This document shows, piece by piece, positions 43,934 through 55,844 of a stretch of DNA of 64,000 bases. The DNA lies in assembly GCA_963921795.1 (NCBI GenBank), contig OY997658.1, positions 52,359,812 to 52,423,811 of the forward strand, read 5' to 3'. How positions within the stretch are numbered: the first letter of the stretch is position 1; each line of letters opens with the position of its first letter. The DNA is from Nannobrachium achirus (taxonomy: Eukaryota; Chordata; Actinopteri; Myctophiformes; Myctophidae). The position numbers and the translations under genes are program-made. Under the pieces are notes generated by a model. That model searched no databases. It worked only from the letters and a program-made list of their open reading frames with translations, and was not told the origin of the DNA.

Positions 43934-44183
43934 AACTGTTTGGCAGAAACTTCGTATCTCCAAGTTTCAAATTTGTATGTTTTTTCTCGAAGTAAAGCCT
44001 GGCTTCATCAGACAAGGCCATCACACAAAAGTAGTGAAAACAGACGATCTACAAGCACACAACGCCTCGCACGGCGAGGCGTTGTGTGCTTGTAGATCGG
44101 CTGTTTTCACTAGTTTAGTTCATTTTTTTAAATGATAAAAACAAATGGTTTTGGACATACAAGGTTTCCACCCAACAACGATG
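43934..44183. mobile_element. palindromic MITE family, copy 2
   Basis: Same architecture as the 42.75 kb copy. Its centre is the strongest: the arms around GTGAAAACAGACGATCTACA run into AACGCCTCGC-ACG-GCGAGGCGTT, a perfect inner stem. Left end degraded (ACTGTTTGGCAGAAAC), right end CCACCCAACAACGATG. Confidence 0.8.
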
Positions 44184-44876
44184 ATATGTTTTGTATTGAT
44201 ACACTGTAGTTATTGATTAAATCTTGCAGTGCAGTCTGTATGGTGAACATCTACTAACTACAGTATTATGCAGTATTACACTCTATACCTATTCCAGCAG
44301 CTTGGGAAAGTAAGCTATTTACCATGAGAGGGAGTGGGTTGTTGGCTGATTTACCACTGTTTCCATATAAATGAAAGAAAACACAGAAACTTGCAAGGAT
44401 CTTTAGTTACAATCATTAATTGTTTCAGAATACACATATACTTCCGCCACAGCATATAGTCCCATAAACAACAATGATTGCAGCCACATTCACTGCCCAA
44501 AAACAAATACAAACAAAACAAAAAATAAATCATAACCTAGGTTACTTGTCATAAATATTAAACGGTGTCCGGAGTGCTGATCCCGCGATGTCGCGCGAAA
44601 TATACTGTATATATACAGTAAAGCTGATGTGGGCTCATCTTCGGTCCGGCTGTCACTGTGGCACTGGTGAAGTCCGCGATTCGTTTCCATCGCATGTCCA
44701 CGTGCACGCAAAGTGCTCCCATCCCATAGAAAACAATGGATTTTCAGATCTTTAGAGTCCATTTTCTCCAAAAAAGACTTTTGATGCCAAGGATGGCATG
44801 GCGTTCTCGCTAAAATAGCACAACCATGATAATATAGATCCTGCTACTTGTTTACCATCTGAACCGGAACTAACGG
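44184..44876. other. flank of the large palindrome
   Basis: Contains a perfect 18-bp palindrome TACTGTATATATACAGTA (44603-44620). The block GGTTGTTGGCTGATTTACCA (from 44338) recurs with 2 changes at 46177-46203 beyond the palindrome. No gene. Confidence 0.5.
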
Positions 44877-45995
44877 TGATAGTAGGGCGGCGTGGCTATA
44901 AAATCGTTCAATTTTGCGATAAAAGCGCCAAACTTGGTAGATATGTTGATTGATATATTAGAAACAAATCTGGATATCGGGCCATCAAAAATCTTGATTT
45001 TTCAAAATGGCCACTAGCGGTTTGTTAAACCTTCCTAAATCACCCTCTAGGAGCGACAGTTTTAGTGATAGGAAGCTGAAATGTTGCATGCTGTGTGTGC
45101 ATGTTCATGTCAAATGGTTAAAAGGGGGTGTGGCAATGGGAGTGCCTATCATAAAAAGGTGCATAACTTTGATATAGATGCACAGATTTGCACAAAATGT
45201 TGTGGAAAGGTTGGTCACGACCCAAATAACATCTGAGTAGTTCACACCATCTTCCAAAAAAGGAGTTTGTCATTAGGACCAGTGTAATACCAGTGTAGTA
45301 CCAGTACAAAACCAGAAGCTCCCTGTGGTCCAAACACCCAGAGGTCGTAGCGGCACGGGGCAGGGTGGAGGAAGCATGGCTTGGCTTTGCATGTGAGCCT
45401 ACTGTGGAGAGACGTGGGATACTGAACGAGGCCAAACAGCTTCTCTTCAGTACCTATGATAACATCAAGGGGGAGGAACTGATGGAGAGGGTGCAGAGAG
45501 TCCAGGCAGCGCATGGTGAGAGGCAGTATGGAGAAGCCTGGACGAGGACTTCTGGTTTTGTACTGGTACTACACTGGTATTACACTGGTCCTAATGACAA
45601 ACCCCTTTTTTGGAAGATGGTGTGAACAGTTACTCAGCTGTTATTTGGGTCGTGACCAACCTTTCTACAACATTTTGTGCAAATCTGTGCATCTATATCA
45701 AAGTTATGCACCTTTTTATGATAGGCACTCCCATTGCCACACCCCCTTTTAACCATTTGACATGAACATGCACACACAGCATGCAACATTTCAGCTTCCT
45801 ATCACTAAAACTGTCGCTCCTAGAGGGTGATTTAGGAAGGTTTAACAAACCGCTAGTGGCCATTTTGAAAAATCAAGATTTTTGATGGCCCGATATCCAG
45901 ATTTGTTTCTAATATATCAATCAACATATCTACCAAGTTTGGCGCTTTTATCGCAAAATTGAACGATTTGTCATGTTTCAAGAGCTACGCCGCTC
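44877..45995. repeat. large near-perfect inverted repeat (~420-bp arms)
   Basis: The left arm 44901-45318 and right arm 45549-45969 are almost identical inverted copies; by eye only a handful of differences occur (for example around 45210-45265), about 98-99% identity. Weaker similarity extends outward (GGCGGCGTGGCT against AGCTACGCCGCTCC). The 230-bp spacer holds a LINE fragment. Arms carry no domain; open frames over them are mirror translations. Confidence 0.9.
45365..45548 (+). pseudogene. LINE linker fragment in the palindrome loop
   Basis: The open frame reads CEPTVERRGILNEAKQLLF, STYDNIKGEELMERVQRVQ and AAHGERQYGEAW, resembling the coiled linker before the NEISGRK block in RTE-like LINE proteins. 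It ends where the right arm begins; the last ~25 codons of the 86-codon frame are arm sequence. Confidence 0.55.
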
Positions 45996-47027
45996 CACTA
46001 TGAGTCAATCATGAAGGTCGTCAATTGGGAATTGTGAGCTCGATCTACATCCGGCCTTCAAAATAAGAGAGTGGCCGCGAATGGAGAAACTGGCCGGCAC
46101 TTTTTGGGAGGCGCATTGATCTTGGAAATGTTACAACTACAAACACAAAAGTGGGCGGGGTCCATGAGCCAACTCAAGGTTGTTGGCCTATTTACCACTG
46201 TTTAAACCAATCAGAAACCAGTATTTGAACATGTGACTAGAAAACGTGGTAGAAAGCCTGTTTTAATACTCATTCCATTCTTCATTAACTTACATAAAAG
46301 AGAGTCACGCAGCATGGAGGCAATTTATCCCATAAGGTATGACATTCCCTTATTGAATTATCCAATATATCCCACCTTATTGAATTTGTATCTCTGCCAA
46401 TTAAACTGAAGGCCATGGATTTAGGTTTTCACCCCTTTGTAAGGATTTTTGGGGTGCATCTCGCTAACCACGCACAGACCCGCACCAAACATTTTTAGTG
46501 ATGCCATTTACATGGCAAGGAAGCTTATGTGTGCAATGCATATAAAAAGTAATAACTTCACAGAGTCAAATTCTCTGGATAATATGTTATTAGTATCATC
46601 AAAAAAAGGGGGAAATCAGTATATTCACTTACCAATACCAATCTAGAGTCATCATTGATCTTAAGGTATAACACAAGCAAAGATGATCTGTGAAAGTCAC
46701 CCATGCTATGTGAAAAGGGAAGGGGAGTGGAGAGGACAGTCTGGGGAATACGGAGGTGTTAGACTGGAACTGTGACTCAAAGGTGAAACACACAGACGCT
46801 CAGACAACTCATTGAAATGTTAGCCACCTCCACTGCCTTTGACTGATTGTGATAAAGCCCTTCAGGGAAAAGCTCTCTTCTGGGACTGCTGGGGCCAGAT
46901 CCCTGCATCTGTCTGTCTGCTACTCGGTCTGCCCTGCCCTGACTCTCTGTCTCTGGTTCTGTCTTTGTCTAAGTCTTCAACTTTTTTTTTCTTTCTTTCT
47001 TTCTTTGTGTCTTTCTTTCTCACACTA
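45996..47027. other. unassigned spacer with TTTC-rich end
   Basis: No gene. A T/TTTC-rich tract lies at about 46981-47020, next to the MITE. Confidence 0.4.
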
Positions 47028-47354
47028 AAGCCCTTTGCACACAGGCGCGTTTATCCGCACGGATAAAACGGACAATTTCATTTTTTAAAAAGAAAACAAT
47101 GATTCTCTACAACCTCATGCACACCGGATCCGAATTAGCCGTGCGACGAGTGGCTGCGGCCGTGCGTTTTTTTCTCGATCGAACCCAGTTCGATTTGTGC
47201 GTCTTGTCGTATGCTGTAAAAAACTGATCACTCCTTTTATGACTCCTTTTGGGATCCGCAGCGCTGATTCCGCACAGCATTGCACACCAAATCCAATGCG
47301 TTTTATTCATACAGCAAACGGAAGAAACGCAACTGTCCTGTGTGCAAAGGGCTT
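47028..47354. mobile_element. PIF/Harbinger-like MITE, 327 bp
   Basis: Ends are perfectly inverted for 18 bp: AAGCCCTTTGCACACAGG and CCTGTGTGCAAAGGGCTT. Counting the outer bases, TAA flanks both ends (TAA-AGCCC and GGGCT-TAA), matching the 3-bp TWA duplication of PIF/Harbinger elements. The interior is CG-richer than its flanks. No transposase. Confidence 0.75.
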
Positions 47355-48520
47355 AACTCAGTTTTATTAGTTGAGAAAACTGTGACTTATGACTGACTTA
47401 ACAAAGTCCTAACATTAGCTATAATTTGTTTGACTTGTTTTCACAAATGTGTTTTTTCAAAAGATAGCACATAAAGCAATTATTTATGACTGAAACTTGC
47501 TTTAAGTATGGATGAATGCAGCAAATAGTGCTATGAGAACCTGGTAAATTGCAATCAGTGAAACGTTACGATGGAGGCAATTCAGTTTCCTGCTGAGCAC
47601 TTTCATAAGCGAGTGTCCATAAACCGAGTGAAGTTTAATCTGTTAATCCGCCTGCCTTCTCATGGTCTCACGAGTAAGAATCTGATGCGATACAGCTTTC
47701 TTTGTCAACAGGTGGATTTGGATTTATTTCATTAAATAATGCCACAGTCCTCCAAGTATAAGATAACCTTGAAACATGTCACAGTTATTGTTTGATTACA
47801 GCAATATGTTAATCGTCAGACATTTCACTGATCAACGAGGTCTGCCCCTGCTTTAGACTATAATTAGACTCATCTTTATGTGAGGAAATGCAGAGCGGTT
47901 GACTTGAGCAAAACATGAAGGCACCACAGAAGACATTTGCACTCTGCAGTAGTCATGTGTCAGCGAGTTCATATTAGTATGTTAATATATTCTGTATAGA
48001 AAGCGGAAGATCACAAGACATCAGTAAGGCAATGAGAAGGCTTATTAAGCCTTCTCATTGCAGAGAGCAGCCTTATCATTAACAGTGAGAGATCTGCTAT
48101 TAGGAAGATAAAAAAGGGGGGGAAATGCTGATGCCGTTTGAAAGGGTATCTGGTAAGTTGTACATTTGGTTAAGAATTTTGGTTTAACCTCTTGTCTCTG
48201 TGTGTGAACTGTGAAGTGAGTGTAAAAGAATATCTTCAGAGCAAGTGCAAGTGAAAGTACCCAATTTTATGTTTTTATTTTTTATTTTTTGTAGACTGAT
48301 GGAGTCTCCTCGTGCTTCTGGAAACACTGGAGGCAATGTTTTTTATGTATTGATATGGGCTTAATTGGAGTGTAAACTGTCTGGCAGTCAGGCTATGTGT
48401 TGTTGTGGTTTTTGTATTTTCTGTTTTATATTGACCTATTGTGCAATAAGTGTGTACAGCATCTACAGTATGAAAAGCGTATCTATCTATTTTACACCTG
48501 TAAACCTGTATTATGACAAA
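47355..48520. other. unassigned spacer with one palindrome
   Basis: About 1.2 kb, AT-rich, no gene. See the palindrome at 48029-48061. Confidence 0.4.
48029..48061. repeat. 33-nt palindrome (16-bp perfect arms)
   Basis: GCAATGAGAAGGCTTA, one T, then TAAGCCTTCTCATTGC. With a 1-nt centre it could extrude as a cruciform or be an inverted duplication scar. No flanking element seen. Confidence 0.9.
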
Positions 48521-48546
48521 TCAAACTCTCTCTCTCTCTCTCTCTG
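48521..48546. repeat. (CT)n microsatellite
   Basis: About 12 CT units. Confidence 0.9.
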
Positions 48547-49199
48547 AGAGCCCTCTGTGACCATCACTATGCACTAGAACAAATTGTAGCCTCTTGTGCT
48601 GGCATTATGATCCTCCCCACGTTCAACCGATTTGCGCTCTAAAGTGCTTTGAACTTTGTGTGCTTGGAGGTAAGGTTGATGTTAAAATGAGGCATGGCGT
48701 AGCACTATAAGACAGGCTTGTCTTGTCTGCAGAGTGCAAGTGTTTGATAACAAAAATATACATAAAGCTCTTCTGTTGTCTGCAACTTCTGTTGTCTGTC
48801 ACACTATTTTTATTTTAGTTTATTATGTTTTTTCCTGAACTGATGCTTCTCTGCCACATAAACTTGCCACCCTCATGGAGTGATCCCTGGCGAAGGGAAG
48901 GCCGCAGGAGAAATCAGAGGAGCCCAATAAGCGTTGGCGAGAACACGCAGAAGTGAGCGGGAGTATGAGAGACCTTGTGATGCTGATGGTAGCCGACACA
49001 CAGAATTGGGAGACAGAGTTATTTAAGATAGCTACTGCCTCGGCCGAGGGAACACTCTGATTTAATGTAATAGAGAGAAAGACAGGAACATTGCTTGGCT
49101 GCCATGCTCACACTAGTGCTCAGTTATAAGTCATAGGCCTGGGGTGTGTAGAGGATGAAGAGATATGAATCAGTGCAGGCGTGTGGCCGTGTGTGTTTA
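48547..49199. other. unassigned spacer
   Basis: No gene recognised. Confidence 0.4.
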
Positions 49200-49565
49200 T
49201 GGTACTAGAGTGTCAGTAGCAGCCTGGTTCCTAGCCCTTTCTTGTCTCCAAGGAGAAAAGCCTTGTAGGATAGGACTTCCGTTGTACTCTTTTCAAAACA
49301 CTATTAAAAACGTATTTGTTACAGAAAGCATTCCTGTAAATAACCCTTTTGGTTTTCATGGCCTTTTTGCCTACTGTATGTTGTTTTAATTCTTTTGTGC
49401 ATGGTTATTTTCTTGTTGTAATTATGTTAGATCATCTTGTTTTCCATTGTTTTTTCTTTGGAAATGTTTTGTTTTTATTATCCTGTCACTTGTTCTGCAG
49501 CACTTTGTGGCTCATGTCTAGAAAGGTGCTATATAAATAAAGTTATTATTATATTATTATTATTC
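49200..49565 (+). mobile_element. L2-like LINE 3' end
   Basis: A frame near 49280 gives GLPLYSFQNTIKNVFVTE, resembling the FKxxLKTHLF C-terminus of such LINEs. The stretch ends CACTTTGTGGCTCATG...AAAGGTGCTATATAAATAAA followed by TTA repeats, the standard L2-type tail. Confidence 0.65.
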
Positions 49566-50476
49566 TATGCATTTACCCCAGAAGATGTCTTTTTCAACCA
49601 AGCACAACACAGGTTTCATACTGTACATGTAAACAGCTCTGTAGAGCATCCACGTAAGGTGGTACATTCGGTACTTACGGTTACTGTAGGCAATTGCAAT
49701 GCAGATTTTGGCCAGCATAGTTTGTCTGGGCTGTAACAACTTGCACTGCAAGTACAGTATAATGCACACAAAGTGATCATAAATGCCTGTCACATGCATA
49801 CATGCACGCTTGCACACGCACGCACGCACACACGCATGCACGCACGCACGCACACACACATTAGTAAGAATGTCATCACCCAAGCACATACTGTACATAC
49901 AGTAGACAGCTTGCAGGTATTAAATGCATTCACACACATACAGTACTTCCCTGTTGCTGTTGTGATTTGTTAACATGAACATGAGGCACACAAGAGGTGC
50001 TAATAGTAATAAGGTCCTAAAGAGGTGCTAAAAAGTCTTCTATAGTACAAAGTTTATATGAACTGAGCTGTGTATCACATGGAGGCTACATTGATAATTT
50101 ATTTGCACTGATATTGGTAGACAGTTGACCATGTAATATGAGGTTGTCTGTCGTAACTGCTGCTTTTCCTTAAACTATTCATTCAGATGGTGAGGTCTCA
50201 GTGGCACCATGTGTCCCACCATGCATTTCAAAGTCACTTCATAGGCATGTCGTATATCAACAGATGGTATATCTACAATACATGGTGTACTTTCATCTCC
50301 ATGTCATGTTATCAGCATACGGTAAATGTACTGTACAGGTGTACTGTACCTTCATATCCATGTTATCAGCATATGGTACAGACTGTACAATCCATGTTGT
50401 GATCAGCGGCATTGAGCCCCTTAACAATCCTCTCTCTCTGTTCATTATTCTTTCTTTCTCTCCCGGTCTCTCCTCT

Positions 50477-50512
<36 letters not shown>

Positions 50513-50944
50513 AATGTAACTTTAACTCATCCAGTATTATTGCACAGCCTCTGCAGAACATGTTCCACCCACATATCGCTGCTTGTACAGTACATGAGAC
50601 TATACATCCTTCTTCATTGATCTACTGTATGCATCTTCATCTCCCCGTTAAAATGCTGGATCACTTTGAGAATGGCACATAATGGTACAGAGGTGTATTG
50701 ATGCAGTGGAGGAAGACGTGACGAAGTGACCTCTGACCACTTGCACATCTGCACACATCTTTCTTACGCACGCACACACACACACACGCATGCACTTGGT
50801 CCGACTGGACACATTGTGATGAAAAGAGATTGAGACATGATCATTTGCCATGCAAACTAACTCACTCATCTCCTGAAGCGGTGCGTGCGTGCGTGCGAGC
50901 TTGAGTGTGTGTGTGCGTGTGTGGTATGGGTAAGCAAGTCAGTT
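49566..50944. other. spacer with short microsatellites
   Basis: GCAC/CA array at 49795-49860, (TTTC)n at 50477-50513, CACG patches at 50765-50790 and TGCG at 50882-50900. No gene. Confidence 0.5.
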
Positions 50945-51650
50945 GGTCAGTCAGTCAGTAAAAGGCCACTTTTAACCGCACAGATTCGGCGACGATTCGG
51001 CGGCGGAAGGCGGCGGAAAGCGTCTGTTGCCGAACGGGAGCTCATCGTCAGGTTTTCGGCAGCGGGTCGGGAACCTTATCGACCGAAAACTGGAAAACTG
51101 GACTTGCTCAGTTTTGTTCAGTCGCCCCTCGCCGTCGGTAAGATTGAGGGAGTTGTAGAATAGTTTACTACTGCTCCAAAACCAAGCCAAAACAAGCCAG
51201 AGACATTTTCCCGTCGCATATTTTTACTAAATACCATATTCTCAATCTCAACTCTCAATTCCTATTCCAATCGGATCCAAAGCAAAGCTAGTAGTAGGCT
51301 AGTAATAGTCCATCAAGTGCCCGTGTTGTTGTTTTCTTTTTTTTTCTCCTCTGCACGGAGAACAGAGCTGCCTCCGGCCGGGTTAGGGTTGCCAGATTCT
51401 GTGAGTGAAATACGCGACCAGGTCTATGAAAATAAGCCCAAAAGCGCGACCAGTTTCACCTCTGAACTCTATTAGGCCTACATTAGTTATTTTATAAAAT
51501 AATGTTGAAAGCAAGGCCAAATAAGCAACTACACTTCAGAAACAAGCCCAAACAAAAGCAACCCACATCTAGCAACATTATAGGAAAACAGGATCAACGT
51601 TGCTTATAAGGAGCAGACCTGGCACCACTGCCATACAGTAACTACAGTCG
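50945..51650. other. CG-rich patch and possible decayed repeat
   Basis: 50975-51150 is CG-rich with CGGCGG runs. 51385-51640 starts GGGTTGCCAGATTC and ends near GGCACCACTGCC, which hints at inverted ends of a decayed element but is not convincing. Confidence 0.3.
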
Positions 51651-52415
51651 GCGTCGTCTGAAAAAAATAAAATAAAAAATAAGTGCTTAGTTTTTTGCAG
51701 TTCTTTGCAGTCTGTGTACAGTCAGAAGGAGTCTCCTGTAGGCTGTTTGGTGTGTAGACACCTTAGTAAATCAGTAATAGTCTCTGAGATGGTGAGAGAT
51801 TTTACACTCCTGCCCCCCTTTTTCCCTTTTCTTTTCTGCTAACTTGTAAATGGCAGCCAATCAGGCTTTAGGGGAGAGAGAGAAGCTTAGGGAAGACTAT
51901 AGGGGGCGAGGGGGCAGTGACAGGAGCAAGACAGAGAGGGGAGGACACAGCATAGAGAAAAGCAGGGACGTGCAGAGAATGCTAGAGGGGCAGGGGCTGA
52001 CATTTCACAACGCACATTTGTGAGACAGATAGTGAGCTTGGAGATCGGCTATTTTCGGTGCTTGATACCACACATTAAGCTTAAAAAAGGCAATACTGGA
52101 GATATGTGGCATATGGCATGGATTTCTACACAGTGAGGGCAATTCTTTCAACATAAGATGCCGCATTCAAGTTCAGGAGAGTTTGGACATGGCAATTCTT
52201 CTAGAATGCTGCCTTCAGGTATGGCATGGAAAGGAGGCATTTGCATTTCTTTCACTTATAGTAAAACCTGCATTCACGGTCTGGGGAGGGCACTTTTTAC
52301 AGACGGATAAAAGGGCAGGGGCTCAAGCCCCCTTTGATGTCTATGTGTGCACGTGCCTGGAGGGGATGGCACAGCAGAGAGAGAAGCACTGCAATTGGGG
52401 AGGGAAGCAGGGAAG
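51651..52415. other. unassigned spacer
   Basis: GTGAGCTTGGAGATCGGCTA at 52032-52051 is a variant of the GATCTACAAGC core found in other elements. No gene. Confidence 0.4.
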
Positions 52416-52433
52416 CCTCTCTCTCTCTCTCTT

Positions 52434-52497
<64 letters not shown>
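52416..52497. repeat. (CT)n microsatellite
   Basis: About 38 CT units with two TTTCTTT interruptions; GT and CA tracts follow to 52570. Confidence 0.95.
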
Positions 52498-52499
<2 letters not shown>

Positions 52500-52740
52500 G
52501 CTCTCTCTGTGTGCATGTGTGTGTGTGTGTCTCTCTCTCATTTACTGTACACGCACACACACACACATACACGTTTTTGTAGCGTTGTCAGTCAGTCTTG
52601 GAATGTAAGCACTGCTGTGAACAAATCGCTCGTTGCAGCTGAGCATCTCAAAGGAGTATTAGGAGGACATACTGCCGTGCAAGTCAACATCACATATTGA
52701 ATACCAAAGGTGAGCTTTGCACTCTCTTATTCTTTTATGC

Positions 52741-52774
52741 ATGCACGCACGCACGCACGCACGCAGGCACGCAT

Positions 52775-52814
<40 letters not shown>

Positions 52815-52857
52815 ACGCACACGCACACGCACACACGCACGCACGCACACACACGCA

Positions 52858-52942
<85 letters not shown>
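52741..52942. repeat. compound (GCAC)n-(CA)n-(TA)n microsatellite
   Basis: A 200-bp array: GCAC units, CA with CG interruptions, then about 40 CA units and a short TA run. Confidence 0.95.
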
Positions 52943-52948
<6 letters not shown>

Positions 52949-53220
52949 GCCTGCCTATGGACTGGACATTTGCAACACGTTGTAAATGTATATAACCCTG
53001 ACCCTAGCAGTCTGTTAACCCATCAATTATGCAAGTGCCTGGCTTAATTATGACTGAATATGGACTTGCCTTATGTTACACTACAGGCATCATCCAGTGC
53101 TGGGTACCAGAATGTGCAGCGATGCAACACGTTGTCTGTGTGTAGCCCTGGCAACACCGGCCGAGCTGATGTTTTCCCATTGTACATAAAAGTTGCATGA
53201 GGTTGTGCCGGGCGGTATCT

Positions 53221-53304
53221 GTCTTGTCTTGTCTTGTCTTGTCTTGTCTTGTCTTGTCTTGTCTTGTCTTGTCTTGTCTTGTCTTGTCTTGTCTTGTCTT
53301 GTCT
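53221..53304. repeat. (GTCTT)n pentanucleotide microsatellite
   Basis: About 17 uninterrupted GTCTT units, the only long pentanucleotide array in the window. Confidence 0.95.
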
Positions 53305-53499
53305 ATCTGTCAGCCTGTCTGTAGCTGACATTTGCCAATGTCAGTGCCAATTGGCATTATGACAGGCCCATGTATGGACTGAACATGCCTGATGTCAGCA
53401 CAGTAATATATGAACATATCAATTGACTGGGGCTCTGGTTCAGCCAGGCTGAACTGTTTACTATATTTGTTTTTTCTTTTGTCAGTTCATGATTTAATT

Positions 53500-53770
53500 A
53501 AAGGTAGGGTAAGTGATGGCTTTGGCCCATTTAACACATTTCAGCAAATCAGGAAAGAGTACCAATTTTTCAGCTTACTTTTTTTTAAAGTGTTCCAGTT
53601 CCAATTGACCCTTCGTCATGTCCCACCTGTGGTTTTGCACCTCTTCGGACCCATTGGTTGCTTTTTCTTGGTTGGACAAAGATCCTTTCTCTCCATCCAC
53701 TATACCATTGAAATGATTCAGTTGCTTCGTATTGATATTCTGTGTATTCAATTCTTATTTTAAACTTGGT
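53500..53770. mobile_element. partial TTAA-type repeat
   Basis: TTAAAGGTAGGGTAAGTGATG looks like the start of a non-autonomous TTAA-target element; no matching inverted end was found downstream, so it is either truncated or a false lead. Confidence 0.3.
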
Positions 53771-53917
53771 GTCAGTAAAAAGGAACATCTCAAGTGCAGT
53801 ATAGTGACTGGGCATATCATGTTTTGTTTAGTTTTTCCTTCAAAATTTATATTTTAGCAAATTCAACATAAACAACCATAAGTCGAAACCAGGGCGGAAC
53901 AAGGCAGAAAGTGCCTG

Positions 53918-53944
53918 CTGGTTGGTCAGTCAGGGACCAACCAG
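53918..53944. repeat. 10-bp stem hairpin
   Basis: CTGGTTGGTC, 7-nt loop, GACCAACCAG; perfect. Confidence 0.8.
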
Positions 53945-54099
53945 AAGGCTGACAAAGGGTCAATTGAGTATGCTGTGTCTGATGCCTTCTGTGTCATCAC
54001 TCCACTTGTTTATCCTGTATCCATTATTATTTTAACCATTATTTTATGCTTTAACTATTAAAAAATAGCGTCTTAAAAATAGTGTCTTTGAATATTTTT

Positions 54100-54304
54100 G
54101 ACACGATTCTATACATTTCTTCTAAATCAGTGGTTCTCAAACCTTATATTATACCTATATATATTTGAGTTACAAATGTTCACTTTAAAAAAAGATATAT
54201 TCAAAGATTTGCAAAAATCTCTGCGGGCTTGTAGATCTGCTATTTGTGATAAATCGTGAAAATTTGTGCAAGACCCGATTGTATAAACCGATTCTATAAA
54301 TGTC

Positions 54305-54307
<3 letters not shown>
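54100..54307 (-). mobile_element. hAT-like fragment with palindromic-core half
   Basis: CAGTGGTTCTCAAACC at 54128 is a hAT-like end. TTTGAGTTACAAATGTTCAC, TTCAAAGATTTGCA and GGGCTTGTAGATCTGCTATT match the elements at 21.2 and 23.9 kb. A GATTCTATA(C/A)AT(T/G)TCTTC direct repeat flanks it (54105 and 54290). Confidence 0.55.

Positions 54308-54361
<54 letters not shown>
54308..54361. repeat. (GA)n microsatellite
   Basis: About 27 GA units. Confidence 0.95.
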
Positions 54362-54365
<4 letters not shown>

Positions 54366-54596
54366 GGCATGCAGCTGTGTGTGTGATGTAGCCCACGGGC
54401 CAGATTTGGTTGGGGGAAGCAGCTTGCACTGCAGCGCTAAAACAGTGCAACGAGAGCAGCAGTGCTGCGATACGTACTGTACATTTGTGTATTTCCTCTC
54501 TGACACAGAGAAGAAAATAATTGAAATAGCATGATAGCATAAATTAAAAGACCTATGAAAAAGCACTGGATAAAATCTCTCTCTGTCTCTCTGAAT

Positions 54597-54733
<137 letters not shown>

Positions 54734-54800
54734 CACACACAGACACTCCTCCCTCGCATGTGCTTCCTAGCGCCTGTACTGTCCAGAGGATGATATAGGC

Positions 54801-54960
54801 TACTGGGGTGTGATTTTTATTTTTATCGGGTCATTCGAGTGATGTACTGGTGTGTAAATTTTAACTGGGTCGTTCGAGTGATATACTGGGGTGATTCCTT
54901 TTTTACCGGGTCATTCAACTGATATACTGGAGTGTAATTGTTATCAGGACATTCGCGTGA
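54801..54960. repeat. four-copy minisatellite, ~41-bp unit
   Basis: Units start TACTGG(G)GTG at 54801, 54845, 54884 and 54925, each with a CGGGTCATTCGAGTGAT-like end; units differ at several bases. Confidence 0.8.
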
Positions 54961-55567
54961 CGCCATTATTGTTTAGCACAATCATTATTAAATGGTTCAA
55001 ATTGACACGCTGCCTGCAGGAAGCGTGCTCAGTAGGAGGGAGGGCCATGCTAAAAGGGCCCTCCACATCCACGTTATGGACAAAGGGCCCCTCCCAAGCA
55101 CGCCATGTGCGAGGGACCCTCATAAACAATAAGAGGATGAATAACTGTGTTGGCAGATGAGCTGCTGCTGATGATGTGTTTGCGGTGTTGGTTTATTTTG
55201 CCCTGTCAAACTGCTTCTGTCCCCGATGGTATTTTCCAGTGTCAAACGCCTTCTGTTCACCGTGATGGTTTTGGTATTCTCTGTGTGCTTCTTCTTTTGC
55301 GTTATTATGGCCTGCCTCTGTTTGACTCAGACGCAGTGACATGGTTAGTGAAGTCTAATGGCCTTGTGTGCACAGCAATATTGATTGTGCTAAATAGAGA
55401 CTGAGGACAATCTCACAGCTTTTGTTACTACAACTCTGAGTCTGTTGACCCTGTCAGCTAAAGAATTGATGCTGAAAAGCAATGGTAAAATGAAACATGG
55501 TGACCAGTGAGCACAAGGGTTACAAATGACGTTAGGTGAGCCACATTTCATTTTCTCATTCTTTTTG
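54961..55567. other. unassigned spacer
   Basis: No gene recognised; a small AAGGGCCCCTCC inverted patch lies near 55055-55092. Confidence 0.4.
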
Positions 55568-55700
55568 ACAGTGCAGGGTTCGAGTCCCGTTCCCGACGAT
55601 CTTACTGCATATCTCTCTCCATCTCTCGCTCACTGTTTCCTGTCCATCTTCACTAATACATAAAGGCAGAAAAGCCCCAAAAATATCTTAAAAAAATTAA
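55568..55700 (+). mobile_element. tRNA-derived SINE, 3' part
   Basis: Box B-like AGGGTTCGAGTCCCG, then TCTCTC..CACTGTTTCCTGTC and TAAAGGCAGAAAAGCCCCAA, ending in an A-rich run. The same family, inverted, lies at 56612-56765. Box A is missing. Confidence 0.65.
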
Positions 55701-55844
55701 ATAGAAGTGGGCAAGTCAAGGCATTAAATGCCAGGGCGGATTTTCTGAGTCTAGCCGTGCTCCAAACAAAATGTGATGTTTGATAAGCTCTTCAAAAAAA
55801 AACACGCTGTTAGCAAGCCGCCTCACTGGTAAACACCACCTCCT

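Noticed and set aside
45118-45752. Pairs of similar 79-105-codon frames on both strands
   Set aside because: They mirror each other because they lie in the two arms of the large inverted repeat; not independent genes.
53500-53770. Complete TTAA transposon starting TTAAAGGTAGGG
   Set aside because: No inverted partner end was found downstream; kept only as a low-confidence fragment.
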